DNA of 11,699 bases from CAZXDS01 sp964639525 (GTDB taxonomy: Bacteria > Bacteroidota > Ignavibacteria > Ignavibacteriales > Melioribacteraceae): positions 1 to 11,699 of the forward strand of contig CAZXDS010000107.1 in the NCBI GenBank assembly GCA_964639525.1. Direction: 5' to 3'. Of this stretch, positions 1 through 7,422 are shown piece after piece. The translations under genes were made by a program, and so were the position numbers. Below the pieces are notes generated by a model. The model searched no databases and had not been told where the DNA came from. It worked only from the letters and a program-made list of their open reading frames with translations. The number at the start of each line of letters is the position of its first letter. The stretch's first letter is position 1.

Positions 1-7
1 TCATATT

Positions 8-27
8 CCCACGATTAAAATCGTGGG
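8..27 (-). repeat. REP-like hairpin, CCCACGATT / AATCGTGGG
   Basis: Perfect 9-bp inverted repeat (8-16 with 19-27) around a 2-base centre. Read on the minus strand with its flanks it starts TAACCCACGA and ends TCGTGGGAA. This matches the hairpin at 7776-7795 on the plus strand, including the asymmetric flanking TAA and GAA, so the two look like members of one directional family in opposite orientations. Such short palindromes resemble REP elements, which RAYT/IS200-like tyrosine transposases are known to mobilise; no such transposase is visible here. Confidence 0.6.
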
Positions 28-54
28 TTAATAAAATTTTCGACTTTTCACACA

Positions 55-163
55 GACTCTAAATGCAACGGAAATTACCGTCTCTTTTCCGAAGGATACT
101 TTGGATAGGAGACGGATTGAAAGAAGAAAAAAGCCATTTGGTTTCCCGCAGCGATTCAGAGTC
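55..163. repeat. Possible small inverted-repeat (MITE-like) element
   Basis: The left end reads GACTCTAAAT (55-64). The right end, on the opposite strand, reads GACTCTGAAT (163-154). Both continue into a related GC...CGG.AAA stretch with small gaps, giving imperfect terminal inverted repeats of roughly 20 bases. Inside lies an imperfect hairpin: CCGTCTC (78-84) with GAGACGG (109-115), and CCGAAG (89-94) with CTTTGG (99-104). No target duplication was recognised, and without further genomic copies this could be coincidence. Confidence 0.3.
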
Positions 164-166
164 AAA

Positions 167-205
167 ATTTCTGTAACACAGATTAGTAATCTGTGTTACA
201 GAAAT
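167..205. repeat. Long palindrome, 19-bp arms around one base
   Basis: Positions 167-185 and 187-205 are perfect reverse complements around G186. The core is CTGTAACACAGATTA with TAATCTGTGTTACAG. It lies about 250 bases past the end of the minus-strand M1-M28 gene. On that strand it is followed only by ATTTTG, a poor T-run, so a dispersed palindromic repeat is more likely than a terminator. Confidence 0.65.
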
Positions 206-451
206 ATGGCAAATTTAATCGGAAAATCAGTCGAAAGCCGGATTCGGTCTTTGCCGAAATATTTTTTAATATACTCTTAACGTGTTGTTTTTTGTAATCT
301 TAATTTTGACCCCGAACCGCTGGTTTCCCGATACGGATTTGCGATAGCCATTTATTTCACTTAACTTAACAACCTTGTATTGAAATGTGGGTATAACGCA
401 AATATTACTTTCGGGGAAAACTCAATATTTTCCCATTTGTTTGAATCTTGT

Positions 452-3400
452 CTATCTTTCTTTCAAAACAATTGTTGCTGTATTAACTTTTCCATTTCTA
501 ACAAACTCAACAGATACACTATCACCGGGTTTATGTTTTTTCAGCAAATTTGAATAATCTCTCAGATTAGATATTGCTTTCCCGCCGAATTTTGTAATTA
601 TATCACCTTTTCGCAACCCGGCTTTTGCAACCGGTGAATTCGGTACTACTCCGCTAAGTTTAACTCCAGTTCCTGAAAAAGCAAAATCCGGGATTGAACC
701 TGTGCTTACTCTACGTCCGGATTTACTCTTTTTTTCATTTGACTTGGAAATCGTACTTTTATTTTCAGTTCCGGTAAAAGGCATCGGTTTGCCTCTTTCG
801 GTTAAATATTCAATTGCTTCCTTGGCTGCGGTTGCAATTTTTACCATTCCATCGGCATCAATTTTATCGGCAGTGTCGGTAGGGCGATGGTAATCTGTGT
901 TTGGTCCGCTGAAAAACTGTACGGAAGGAATACTATTTTTCAAAAAAGAAACCTGGTCACTTGCGTCTAATTTTTGAGTTACCATATCAATGCCAACGCC
1001 GGTTACATATTCAATTCCCATAAAAATAAATTTCCAATCTTTTGCCGAATCACCATTGAGAATCAAAAGTTTATTGCCGAATAATCTGCCGACTGTGTCA
1101 AGATTTAAATCGGCGAATATTTTATTTTTCGAAAAAGGTTTGTAATTATTTACGAAATAATTAGAACCGACAAGACCTTCTTCCTCGCCGGTAAATGCGA
1201 CAAAAATTAACGTGTGTGCCGGTTTTAGTGAAGTGTTCAGAATTTTAGCAAGTTCAAGCATAACTGCAACACCGCTTGCATTATCGTCAGCACCGTGATG
1301 TATTTTCCCTTTGTCGCCTTTGTGAACATCTGGCCAGCCAAGCCCAAGATGGTCATAATGTGCGGAGACTACAACTGCTTCATTTTTTAATTTTGCATCA
1401 TTACCGGGAATAACGGCAATGATATTTTTTAAATGAAATTTTATCCCTTTAATTTCCGTATTCCAAGTTTGAAAATAAGTGCCGTTTTCTCCGCCGGGTT
1501 GTAAACCGTATTTCTTAAATTTCTCAGCAATAAAATCTGCCGCTTTGTTCAATTCCGGTGTTCCCAAACCTCTTCCTTTAAGTTCGTCGGAAGCTAAATA
1601 CTTTACAGTGTTCAGCATTCTTTTAGCAGAAAATACAGGAGGCAAATAAGCGAGAGCTTTTCGCTTTTCAAATTTAGGATGCAGATATTTTGCCGATTTG
1701 TCAAGTACAGCAATTAGCGGAGATTCGGTTACCGTCCATTGACCTTTAGCAATGTTTGTTGGCTCGTTGCCCTGAAATGCGAGATAACTATATTTGCCGT
1801 AATGCGGAAGTTTACGCACAAGACCGGCAACAGCTTCCTTCTTTCCGATTTTTAAGAACAAAACAACCTGTGCGGGATTGTTTTTATTTTTTACGGAAAA
1901 GAAAAAATCGTTTTGTGCAGTCGGCAATACGGTTCCCGCAAGTTTTACGGAATCTGTTGAAATATGTGAGTTGTGTTTTGCCAATTGAATATTAAATTTA
2001 TCAAAATATTTGTTGTTTATGCCGAGCAGAAAAACGGTTTTGTCTGCGGGAAGTTTTGAGATTTCATCACCGTTTTTAATTTCAATTTTACTGCTGCTGC
2101 CTTTTATCCATTCATCTGCAAAATTTTTGTAAAGCGAATATAATTTATCAGTTTTATTTGGGAGAATAATCAGCATGCTTTTAGAGCCGTATGCTTTTGA
2201 AAATGAAGCCGGAATTTCACGCGGATCAAGTCTGCGGAAAACATCAAACTGCGGGTCAACAAATAATGTGAGAGGCTTATTTCTCGCTGACAAACTGAAT
2301 TTGGTATCCCTGTCTTTTGAATGAATAATCATTGTTTTAGTGCCGAATTTATCGGCAATAATAATTGGAATATCAATAGTAAACGGTTTATCTTTTTGAG
2401 TTTGAATAATATCAAATCTTAAATTATAATTTTTATCAACTTTTTTAACATGAACATTCTTGAGCTCAAGCTGCGGGGCGCCCTTTCTATTAATCCATTG
2501 TTTAAAATATGCTTTGTAGTCTTTCCCTGTTGCATCTTCAAAAGCCTTTTCAATATCATCAAAAGAAGCTACTTTGAATTTATTATTTCTGTAAAATATT
2601 TGAAAAGCCTTTTTAAAATTGTCATCGCCGACTTTACGGCGAAGCATGTGATACATCATCAAAGTTTTTCCGTAACCGATTGCTTCGCTTGCACCGTCAT
2701 AGCGAGAAACAAATTTAGAAATTGGGAAATCATTTTTATCGTTCACATAATCCGTAAAACGCTGCAAAGTACCTCGTCTGTATTCAACACCTTGCCCGCG
2801 TTGTTCTTTGATTAAATGATCTGCCATATACGCAGTTAAACCTTCGCACCAATTACCTTTTTTAAAATCGACATAAACACTGTTTCCCCACCAATTGTGA
2901 AGCAGTTCATGAGGATATGACGAATGCAGAATAAAAGGGAAGCGGATAATTTTTTCTCCGAGCAAAGTAAACGAAGGCATTCCGTAACCGGTTTCCCAAA
3001 AATTTTCAACCAACGCAAATTTTGAATAAGGATATTTCCCGATTAATTGTCTGTCCATTTCCAAATACTGTGCGGTTGTTTCAAGATATTTATTTGCAAG
3101 GTTTTCATCGGGTGTGCGTAGAAAAGCCATTGCAGTAACAGCTCCGGCTGCATAGGAATATTCAGTGAATTTAGCTGCTATTAAAAACACTTCTTCCTGC
3201 GGAGTATTACATTCCCATTTATCAATATGAAATTCATTTGCATCTTTGTTTATAGTCCGTTTCCCTTGACTAACCGTCTTCCAATCTTTGGGACTTTTAA
3301 CAGTCAAATTAAAAGTAACAAGTTCATCTCCAAAAGAAGGAACCCAATAAGTTGAGCCGGCAAGAAATACTCCGGGTTTATCAATTATTCCTGGAGATTG

Positions 3401-3829
3401 ACTAAAACCGCGCTGGTAATTTTCAGCACTTTGTTCAATAGGGGAATCTATAGTTCCCTTGTAATGGATTGTAAATGTTAAATTATTTTTTACATTCGCA
3501 AGATGTGTTACTTTGTATTTAATCAGTTTCAAATTCCCGAAAGTTTCGTCTCCTTCTCTATCCATGCCTACATCTTTGGCACTAACTAATTTTTTTTCAA
3601 AACTAAGTGTAATGTTTTTTGATTCTGCTTCGGCAATCAATTTTTGATTAAGAAGAAATGTCATCCCTCCTTTTATCAATTCGGTTGGAATTGTTATCTT
3701 ATCAGTAACATCAATAAATGATTTTGCGGGTGAAAGGCTCACGCTGATTTCGTGATGAATTGTTTTAGTTTGAGCAAATAATAAGCAGGAGATGAGTAAT
3801 AATGGTAAAATTAAATATTTGAAATTCAT
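452..3829 (-). CDS. Secreted M1-type aminopeptidase / M28 aminopeptidase fusion with PDZ domain
   Basis: A 1125-residue exported protein predicted to carry two zinc aminopeptidase active sites. It has an N-terminal signal sequence (likely cleavage after FAQ, residue 20; an LISC lipobox-like string at 12-15 is an alternative). The M1-like domain (about 25-450) has HELLH at 307-311, a third ligand E329 in NWCEGLT, and a likely catalytic tyrosine Y386. E329 follows HExxH after 17 residues, where M1 enzymes usually have 18. A linker of unrecognised fold (about 545-735) leads to an M28 domain (about 738-1010) with a full ligand set: H824 and D826 in HYDH, D848 in GADDN, E882/E883 in GEEE, D911 in LDTVGR, H981 in YHRPTD. 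After a Ser/Lys-rich linker (1021-1044) comes a PDZ domain (about 1054-1125). Start is ATG with AAGGA 10 bases upstream (3840-3844). Likely role: releasing N-terminal residues from peptides in the periplasm or outside the cell. Domain calls are strong; substrate is unknown. Confidence 0.9.
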   Translation of the reverse strand: MNFKYLILPLLLISCLLFAQTKTIHHEISVSLSPAKSFIDVTDKITIPTELIKGGMTFLLNQKLIAEAESKNITLSFEKKLVSAKDVGMDREGDETFGNLKLIKYKVTHLANVKNNLTFTIHYKGTIDSPIEQSAENYQRGFSQSPGIIDKPGVFLAGSTYWVPSFGDELVTFNLTVKSPKDWKTVSQGKRTINKDANEFHIDKWECNTPQEEVFLIAAKFTEYSYAAGAVTAMAFLRTPDENLANKYLETTAQYLEMDRQLIGKYPYSKFALVENFWETGYGMPSFTLLGEKIIRFPFILHSSYPHELLHNWWGNSVYVDFKKGNWCEGLTAYMADHLIKEQRGQGVEYRRGTLQRFTDYVNDKNDFPISKFVSRYDGASEAIGYGKTLMMYHMLRRKVGDDNFKKAFQIFYRNNKFKVASFDDIEKAFEDATGKDYKAYFKQWINRKGAPQLELKNVHVKKVDKNYNLRFDIIQTQKDKPFTIDIPIIIADKFGTKTMIIHSKDRDTKFSLSARNKPLTLFVDPQFDVFRRLDPREIPASFSKAYGSKSMLIILPNKTDKLYSLYKNFADEWIKGSSSKIEIKNGDEISKLPADKTVFLLGINNKYFDKFNIQLAKHNSHISTDSVKLAGTVLPTAQNDFFFSVKNKNNPAQVVLFLKIGKKEAVAGLVRKLPHYGKYSYLAFQGNEPTNIAKGQWTVTESPLIAVLDKSAKYLHPKFEKRKALAYLPPVFSAKRMLNTVKYLASDELKGRGLGTPELNKAADFIAEKFKKYGLQPGGENGTYFQTWNTEIKGIKFHLKNIIAVIPGNDAKLKNEAVVVSAHYDHLGLGWPDVHKGDKGKIHHGADDNASGVAVMLELAKILNTSLKPAHTLIFVAFTGEEEGLVGSNYFVNNYKPFSKNKIFADLNLDTVGRLFGNKLLILNGDSAKDWKFIFMGIEYVTGVGIDMVTQKLDASDQVSFLKNSIPSVQFFSGPNTDYHRPTDTADKIDADGMVKIATAAKEAIEYLTERGKPMPFTGTENKSTISKSNEKKSKSGRRVSTGSIPDFAFSGTGVKLSGVVPNSPVAKAGLRKGDIITKFGGKAISNLRDYSNLLKKHKPGDSVSVEFVRNGKVNTATIVLKER

Positions 3830-4022
3830 AATTGTTTAATCCTTAAAAGTTAAATATAAAATAATGATATAAATTATTTATATTGAAAATCATTCTATAA
3901 AATCCTCTTTTTGAAATGAGAATTTAGATTTGCTTATAATTAAAACAATAGCCAAAACTATTTCGTAAACTGTAGATTAATAAAAATTTTCCTTAATGAT
4001 AAATAAAAAATTTAAGTACATT
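3830..4022. other. Intergenic region between M1-M28 gene and TA pair
   Basis: 193 bases, very AT-rich, holding the upstream region of the M1-M28 gene. Apart from the AAGGA ribosome binding site near 3840-3844 I see no convincing promoter. I also see no intrinsic terminator for the TA pair, so read-through from the TA pair into the peptidase gene is possible. Confidence 0.45.
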
Positions 4023-4259
4023 CTAAAGTCTATCATATTCTTCAGGTTCTACATTTGGTATTTTAGATATAGCACTTTTATATTTTTTCTTATTTGCACG
4101 TTTAGAACGCATTTCTAAATAATTAAGTGTAGCGAAAGCAGAAACCTTTTCAGTAGCCGCACTTGCTATAAATTGATTAATCGATATGCCTTCTTTTTTA
4201 GAAAACTCTTTGATTTTTTTGTGTAAAGAATCGGGTAATCTTAAACTTAATGTGCTCAA
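4023..4259 (-). CDS. Ribbon-helix-helix antitoxin (HicB/CopG-like), TTG start
   Basis: A 78-residue protein with an N-terminal ribbon-helix-helix fold: strand TLSLRL (3-8), helix 1 about 10-22, turn EGIS (23-26), helix 2 about 26-40. The tail (45-78) is basic then acidic, as in antitoxins that use it to wrap the toxin. RHH antitoxins dimerise, bind palindromic operators by the paired strands and repress their own operon. The start is TTG: no in-frame ATG lies between it and the upstream stop, and AAAGGAG sits 7 bases ahead of it. It begins one base after the stop codon of the PIN gene, so the two are co-transcribed and probably translationally coupled. Being second in the operon reverses the usual antitoxin-first order. 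The family call comes from the fold pattern and the PIN neighbour; the exact antitoxin family is uncertain. Confidence 0.85.
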   Translation of the reverse strand: MSTLSLRLPDSLHKKIKEFSKKEGISINQFIASAATEKVSAFATLNYLEMRSKRANKKKYKSAISKIPNVEPEEYDRL

Positions 4260-4260
4260 T

Positions 4261-4689
4261 TTATATCTCCTTTATTATTTTCAGAAACTCTTTCGGTGTA
4301 ATAACTTTTAGTCCAAATTTTTCTACTCCTTTAAAATCTCTTACATTATATGTAATAATAAAATCGCTCTCGGACTCTATTGCTAATTCCAAAACAAAAT
4401 CATCTTTGGGATCACGCAAAAAAGGACGCCATAAAAAATATATTTGGCATTTATGTGACCATTGGCACATCATATCCAAAATAGAATCTATCTCGGAATT
4501 CGTTAATGTAATATTGCTTGAACTTCTTTTAGCAACACATTCATACTCAAATAAAAGTGCCGGAGAAATATTCAGTTCAAATTTGTTCCTTTGAGTATCA
4601 AATAATAATTTATAAGATGCTCCTAATTTTGATTTTAAAGAACTTATAAAAACATTTGTATCAACAACTATTTTATACTTCTTTCTCAT
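4261..4689 (-). CDS. PIN-domain toxin (putative endoribonuclease of a TA system)
   Basis: A 142-residue PIN domain that should cut RNA with bound Mg2+/Mn2+; PIN toxins of TA systems act on tRNA, rRNA or mRNA, and the target here is unknown. Conserved acidic positions are visible: D10 in VVDTNVFIS, E48 in LLFEYE, D96/D97 in RDPKDDFVLELA, and N115/D118 in ITYNVRDF. The DPKDD and TYN..DF pattern resembles the family annotated as 'putative toxin component, PIN family' (TIGR00305/COG1569 type). Length is normal and no active-site residue is missing, so it looks functional. The first gene of the pair, it is read from its own promoter in the 38-bp gap behind the M16 gene. The ATG is the only possible start before the essential D10 and lies just 9 bases after the -10 box, so the mRNA should be almost leaderless. 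Activity in the cell would be held down by the antitoxin just downstream. Confidence 0.9.
   Translation of the reverse strand: MRKKYKIVVDTNVFISSLKSKLGASYKLLFDTQRNKFELNISPALLFEYECVAKRSSSNITLTNSEIDSILDMMCQWSHKCQIYFLWRPFLRDPKDDFVLELAIESESDFIITYNVRDFKGVEKFGLKVITPKEFLKIIKEI
4267..4273 (-). promoter_or_regulatory. Strong ribosome binding site deciding the TTG start of the antitoxin
   Basis: Minus-strand AAAGGAG lies inside the last codons of the PIN gene, 7 bases before TTG (4259-4257). The spacing is ideal and supports the non-ATG start. Confidence 0.8.
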
Positions 4690-4696
4690 ATTTATG

Positions 4697-4712
4697 GTAT
4701 TATATGTAATAC
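4697..4712. promoter_or_regulatory. Palindromic operator candidate over the -10 box
   Basis: GTATTA (4697-4702) and TAATAC (4707-4712) form a perfect 6-bp inverted repeat separated by 4 bases. It covers the -10 box and part of the spacer. This is where an RHH antitoxin would be expected to bind to repress its own operon; the binding itself is inferred. Confidence 0.55.
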
Positions 4713-4727
4713 TTAAATAAAAGTCAA
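4699..4727 (-). promoter_or_regulatory. Near-consensus sigma-70-type promoter of the TA operon
   Basis: On the minus strand the -35 box is TTGACT (4727-4722) and the -10 box is TATAAT (4704-4699), separated by exactly 17 bases. The -35 box directly abuts the stop codon of the M16 gene (4730-4728). Transcription would start about 2-4 bases before the toxin ATG. Confidence 0.75.
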
Positions 4728-7307
4728 TTATTTTACAAAAATCTCAACCGGATTTTCAACATCAAGATATTTTTTTGCTGCTTTTTTAACATCTTCCAAT
4801 TTTACGTTTTTTAGTTTCGTTAAAAAATCGGCATCGTAATTAATATCATTATCAAAATAATACGAATGCCCGAGATAATATGCTTGATTCACGCTTGACA
4901 GTCTGCGGAACATCATTCTGCCCAAATACATGTTCAGTGATTTCTGTAAATCTTTTTCGGAAATTTTTCCAAGAATTGAAGTTTTGAAAAATTTTGGGAA
5001 TTGCAGAATAATTTTTTTTACATTTTCCGGACGCGTTCCCATGTTTATATAAAACATTGCTTTATTTCCAATTGTGTTAATACCCGCACTCATTCTATAC
5101 GCAAGTCCCTGCTTTTCGCGAATATCAAAAACAATTTTATCACCGAGCAATAATGACAAAGCTTTCAAAACCGGTTTTTCAGTTTTATTTATTTTCTTTT
5201 GATAGCCGAAATAAAGATAAGCCTGCTCCCCGCCGCCGGTAGTATCGATAGTAGTAGAAATATTTATTTCGTTGTATTGCTCGGTATAACCCGCGCCTGT
5301 AAAAAGTTCTTTGTTTTTCTCTGATGAGAAATTTGAAAAATATTCATTTATTTTATTCGGCATTGTCGGGGCAACTACCGAAATAATCATATTTTGCGGA
5401 CTGAAATAGTATGTACCGAACTCAAGTAAATTTTCGTACGATAACGACTCTTTTTTAGGAGTGTATTTTTGAGGTGTGTATAAAATTTTGTTTAAAAATT
5501 TATTAAATAATTTCTTTGCTTTATTTCCGTGCGACATCATTGACGAATATGAAAAACTTTTCTTCGCTTTTTCGTACTCTGCTTTTGACGGCACAAAATT
5601 TAACATTTGATTATTTAAAAATTGAATAGCATCCTTAACATTGTTTGCCAAACCTTCAACACGAATATATCCAAATGCCGGATCAAGATAAATATTATCC
5701 ATCGGAATGTAAGGATTATCATTTACCGTAAAAGAAAATCCGTATTTAATTGCTTCTTTTTCAACTGCAGGTGATTTCATTCTTTGCCCAAAAGCATCGT
5801 TCCAATATTTTCCTGCATCTTTCCCGAATTTTGATTCGTATGCGGATTTATATTTTAATAAATAATGAATTGCGAGCAAGTTACTTTGCGGCGCTTGCTT
5901 AACAATTATTGTCGGTTTTCCATTTTCGCCGGTAAACAATTTTGTTGCAGATGAAAGCATTCCCATTTTTTTATCCTGAGATAAAAACGGTTGTTCAATT
6001 ATTGAAGTATAAACATTTGAAAGTTTTAATGATTTAAGCATATCGTTGGCAGCCGTATAATTTTTACCGCTGTACGAACTAATTACCGATTCAATTCCGA
6101 ATTCTGCAAATTGATCAGCATTAAAAATACCAAACATGTGCGGTTTTTCGGTGTTCTTGTAAAAACCGGTTTGTGCTTTTATTGCTTCACTTTCAACTGT
6201 TTCCTGTGTCGCGGCAAAATGAAAAGCAGATAATTGATTTGTTAACGTACTGCTAAGTTCATCATAATTTGCGGGTTGAGTTAATACAAAATTTGCCGTT
6301 AAAAAGTTACCGACAGGTGAAGTGTTTGTCGAAAATCGAAGATTTTTAATTACATTAGGAAATTGTTTATCAAGATTATTTTTTAATTCTTCCAATTTCC
6401 TGCCAAGCGATTCTTCGAGCAAATCATAGTATTCATGTAAGTTACTGTTCGGAAGTTGATAAAATATTGAATATTGTAAATTTTTACCTTTATAAAATTT
6501 ATGATACAACTTTTGAATATCGTTATTTAAAAAATCATTTTCAAAACCGGTTGACCATTGTGGTAAATTAGGATAATTAACATTGCCCGGTTTTTGAATA
6601 CCATAATATTTTTTTAACATTTTGTGCATTTCGGCAAGGTCAAAATTGCCGATAACATTTATAATCATATTATTCGGTACATAATAATTTTTGTAAAAAG
6701 TATATACATCATTACGCGACATATTTTTTATGGTTTCGTAAGTGCCGAGTGTAGGCAATGAAAGAGCGTGCCCTTGAAATAAAACAGAGTTTGTATTTCG
6801 TTCAATTTGCGATTGTGGATTTGCCAGCGTTTTAGCAATCTCTTCAAGAACAATTCCTTTTTCTTTCTCAAATTTCTTTTCCGGCATCGTGGAATTAAAA
6901 AGCATTGCGGATTGAATTTCCATTCCCTTCCCAATATTTTCGGCGGGTGTTACCATCATAAAATTTGTGTAATATTCCGATGTGTTTGCATTATTGTATC
7001 CGCCGATTAAATCGGCCGCATCGTAAAGTTCTTTTTGTTTCATAGTGGTTGTGCCGTTGAACAAGAGATGCTCAAGCATGTGGCTCATTCCGCTTGTAGC
7101 AAAAGTTTCATAAGCAGAACCGACTTTTACCACAGTATTAATTCCCACCATTGGAATATTAGTCTTTTGAATAAGCAGCACTTTAACGCCGTTATCAAGC
7201 TGAAATATTTCAACACCTTTGGGTAAATCGGATTTGTTTTCGTTGGCATAAATAATTGATAAAAATAATGTGCAAGTAATTAGAAATGATAGTTTTAGTT
7301 TTTTCAT
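4728..7307 (-). CDS. Secreted M16 (insulinase/pitrilysin-type) zinc peptidase, two-domain
   Basis: An exported M16 metallopeptidase. I choose ATG at 7307-7305 (859 residues); TTG at 7319-7317 is in frame, but ATG gives a clean signal peptide (MKKLKLSFLITC..., likely cleaved after IIYA) and has GGGGAG just upstream. The catalytic N-domain has the inverted zinc motif HMLEH (residues 76-80, general base E79) and third ligand E156 in GIVLEEI, 76 residues after H80, as the family requires. The second half carries the substrate-binding Arg/Tyr pair in REKQGLAYRM (R730, Y737) and lacks its own HxxEH, the usual active/inactive fused arrangement. Length fits periplasmic or outer-envelope M16 proteins. 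Members cut short, partly unfolded peptides inside a closing chamber. It is transcribed alone; a TA promoter starts directly at its stop codon and no terminator is visible. Substrate unknown. Confidence 0.93.
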   Translation of the reverse strand: MKKLKLSFLITCTLFLSIIYANENKSDLPKGVEIFQLDNGVKVLLIQKTNIPMVGINTVVKVGSAYETFATSGMSHMLEHLLFNGTTTMKQKELYDAADLIGGYNNANTSEYYTNFMMVTPAENIGKGMEIQSAMLFNSTMPEKKFEKEKGIVLEEIAKTLANPQSQIERNTNSVLFQGHALSLPTLGTYETIKNMSRNDVYTFYKNYYVPNNMIINVIGNFDLAEMHKMLKKYYGIQKPGNVNYPNLPQWSTGFENDFLNNDIQKLYHKFYKGKNLQYSIFYQLPNSNLHEYYDLLEESLGRKLEELKNNLDKQFPNVIKNLRFSTNTSPVGNFLTANFVLTQPANYDELSSTLTNQLSAFHFAATQETVESEAIKAQTGFYKNTEKPHMFGIFNADQFAEFGIESVISSYSGKNYTAANDMLKSLKLSNVYTSIIEQPFLSQDKKMGMLSSATKLFTGENGKPTIIVKQAPQSNLLAIHYLLKYKSAYESKFGKDAGKYWNDAFGQRMKSPAVEKEAIKYGFSFTVNDNPYIPMDNIYLDPAFGYIRVEGLANNVKDAIQFLNNQMLNFVPSKAEYEKAKKSFSYSSMMSHGNKAKKLFNKFLNKILYTPQKYTPKKESLSYENLLEFGTYYFSPQNMIISVVAPTMPNKINEYFSNFSSEKNKELFTGAGYTEQYNEINISTTIDTTGGGEQAYLYFGYQKKINKTEKPVLKALSLLLGDKIVFDIREKQGLAYRMSAGINTIGNKAMFYINMGTRPENVKKIILQFPKFFKTSILGKISEKDLQKSLNMYLGRMMFRRLSSVNQAYYLGHSYYFDNDINYDADFLTKLKNVKLEDVKKAAKKYLDVENPVEIFVK

Positions 7308-7344
7308 TTTGCTCCCCAAATTTTGTTTTTATGATGATAACCTA

Positions 7345-7361
7345 ATAATCAGTTAGGTAAA
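7345..7361 (-). promoter_or_regulatory. Upstream motif shared with the TonB receptor gene
   Basis: Minus strand TTTACCTAACTGATTAT, ending 37 bases before the M16 ATG. The TonB receptor gene has the same string with one base missing (11491-11476). It also lies inside a small inverted repeat, CCTAA (7341-7345) with TTAGG (7353-7357). It could be a promoter, an operator or an insertion-element trace. Confidence 0.35.
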
Positions 7362-7381
7362 AACCAAATGTAAGATGTTTG

Positions 7382-7422
7382 TTATTAACCTGGCTTATAT
7401 CAATTAGGAAATTATTAACCTG
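7382..7422. repeat. Two direct repeats of TTATTAACCTG, 30 bp apart
   Basis: TTATTAACCTG occurs at 7382-7392 and 7412-7422, the second overlapping the stop codon of the transposase remnant. Between them lies ATCAATTAGG (7399-7408), one base different from ATCAGTTAGG in the M16 upstream motif (7348-7357). They may be subterminal transposase sites at the old IS end, or chance in AT-rich DNA. Confidence 0.35.

Larger units (their letters stand above)
1..451. other. Non-coding, palindrome-rich region downstream of the M1-M28 gene
   Basis: I see no credible coding region here on either strand. The stretch holds a REP-like hairpin (8-27), an imperfect hairpin inside a possible small inverted-repeat element (55-163), and a long near-perfect palindrome (167-205). 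The 10-mer TGGTTTCCCG occurs twice (139-148 and 321-330) and AGCCATTT twice (132-139 and 346-353), suggesting remnants of dispersed repeats. A weak 7-bp hairpin (414-420 with 428-434) lies just past the stop of the minus-strand gene but has no T-run after it, so I do not call a terminator. Confidence 0.6.

Noticed and set aside
242..267. Terminator-like TTCGG...CCGAA followed by TTTTTT on the plus strand
   Set aside because: Only a 5-bp stem and no plus-strand gene visible upstream.
414..434. 7-bp hairpin GGGAAAA/TTTTCCC just past the M1-M28 stop codon
   Set aside because: AT-rich stem and no T-run on the minus strand, so it is not a convincing terminator.
2450..2815. 121-codon open frame on the plus strand
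   Set aside because: Lies wholly antisense within the M1-M28 gene, which has clear catalytic motifs here; no recognisable domain or ribosome binding site.
4250..4594. 114-codon open frame on the plus strand
   Set aside because: Antisense to the PIN toxin, whose active-site residues are all present in the other strand.
7308..7319. TTG at 7319-7317 as the start of the M16 gene
   Set aside because: It would add four residues (GSK and the start) ahead of a standard MKK signal peptide and would place the GGGGAG ribosome binding site over the start codon.
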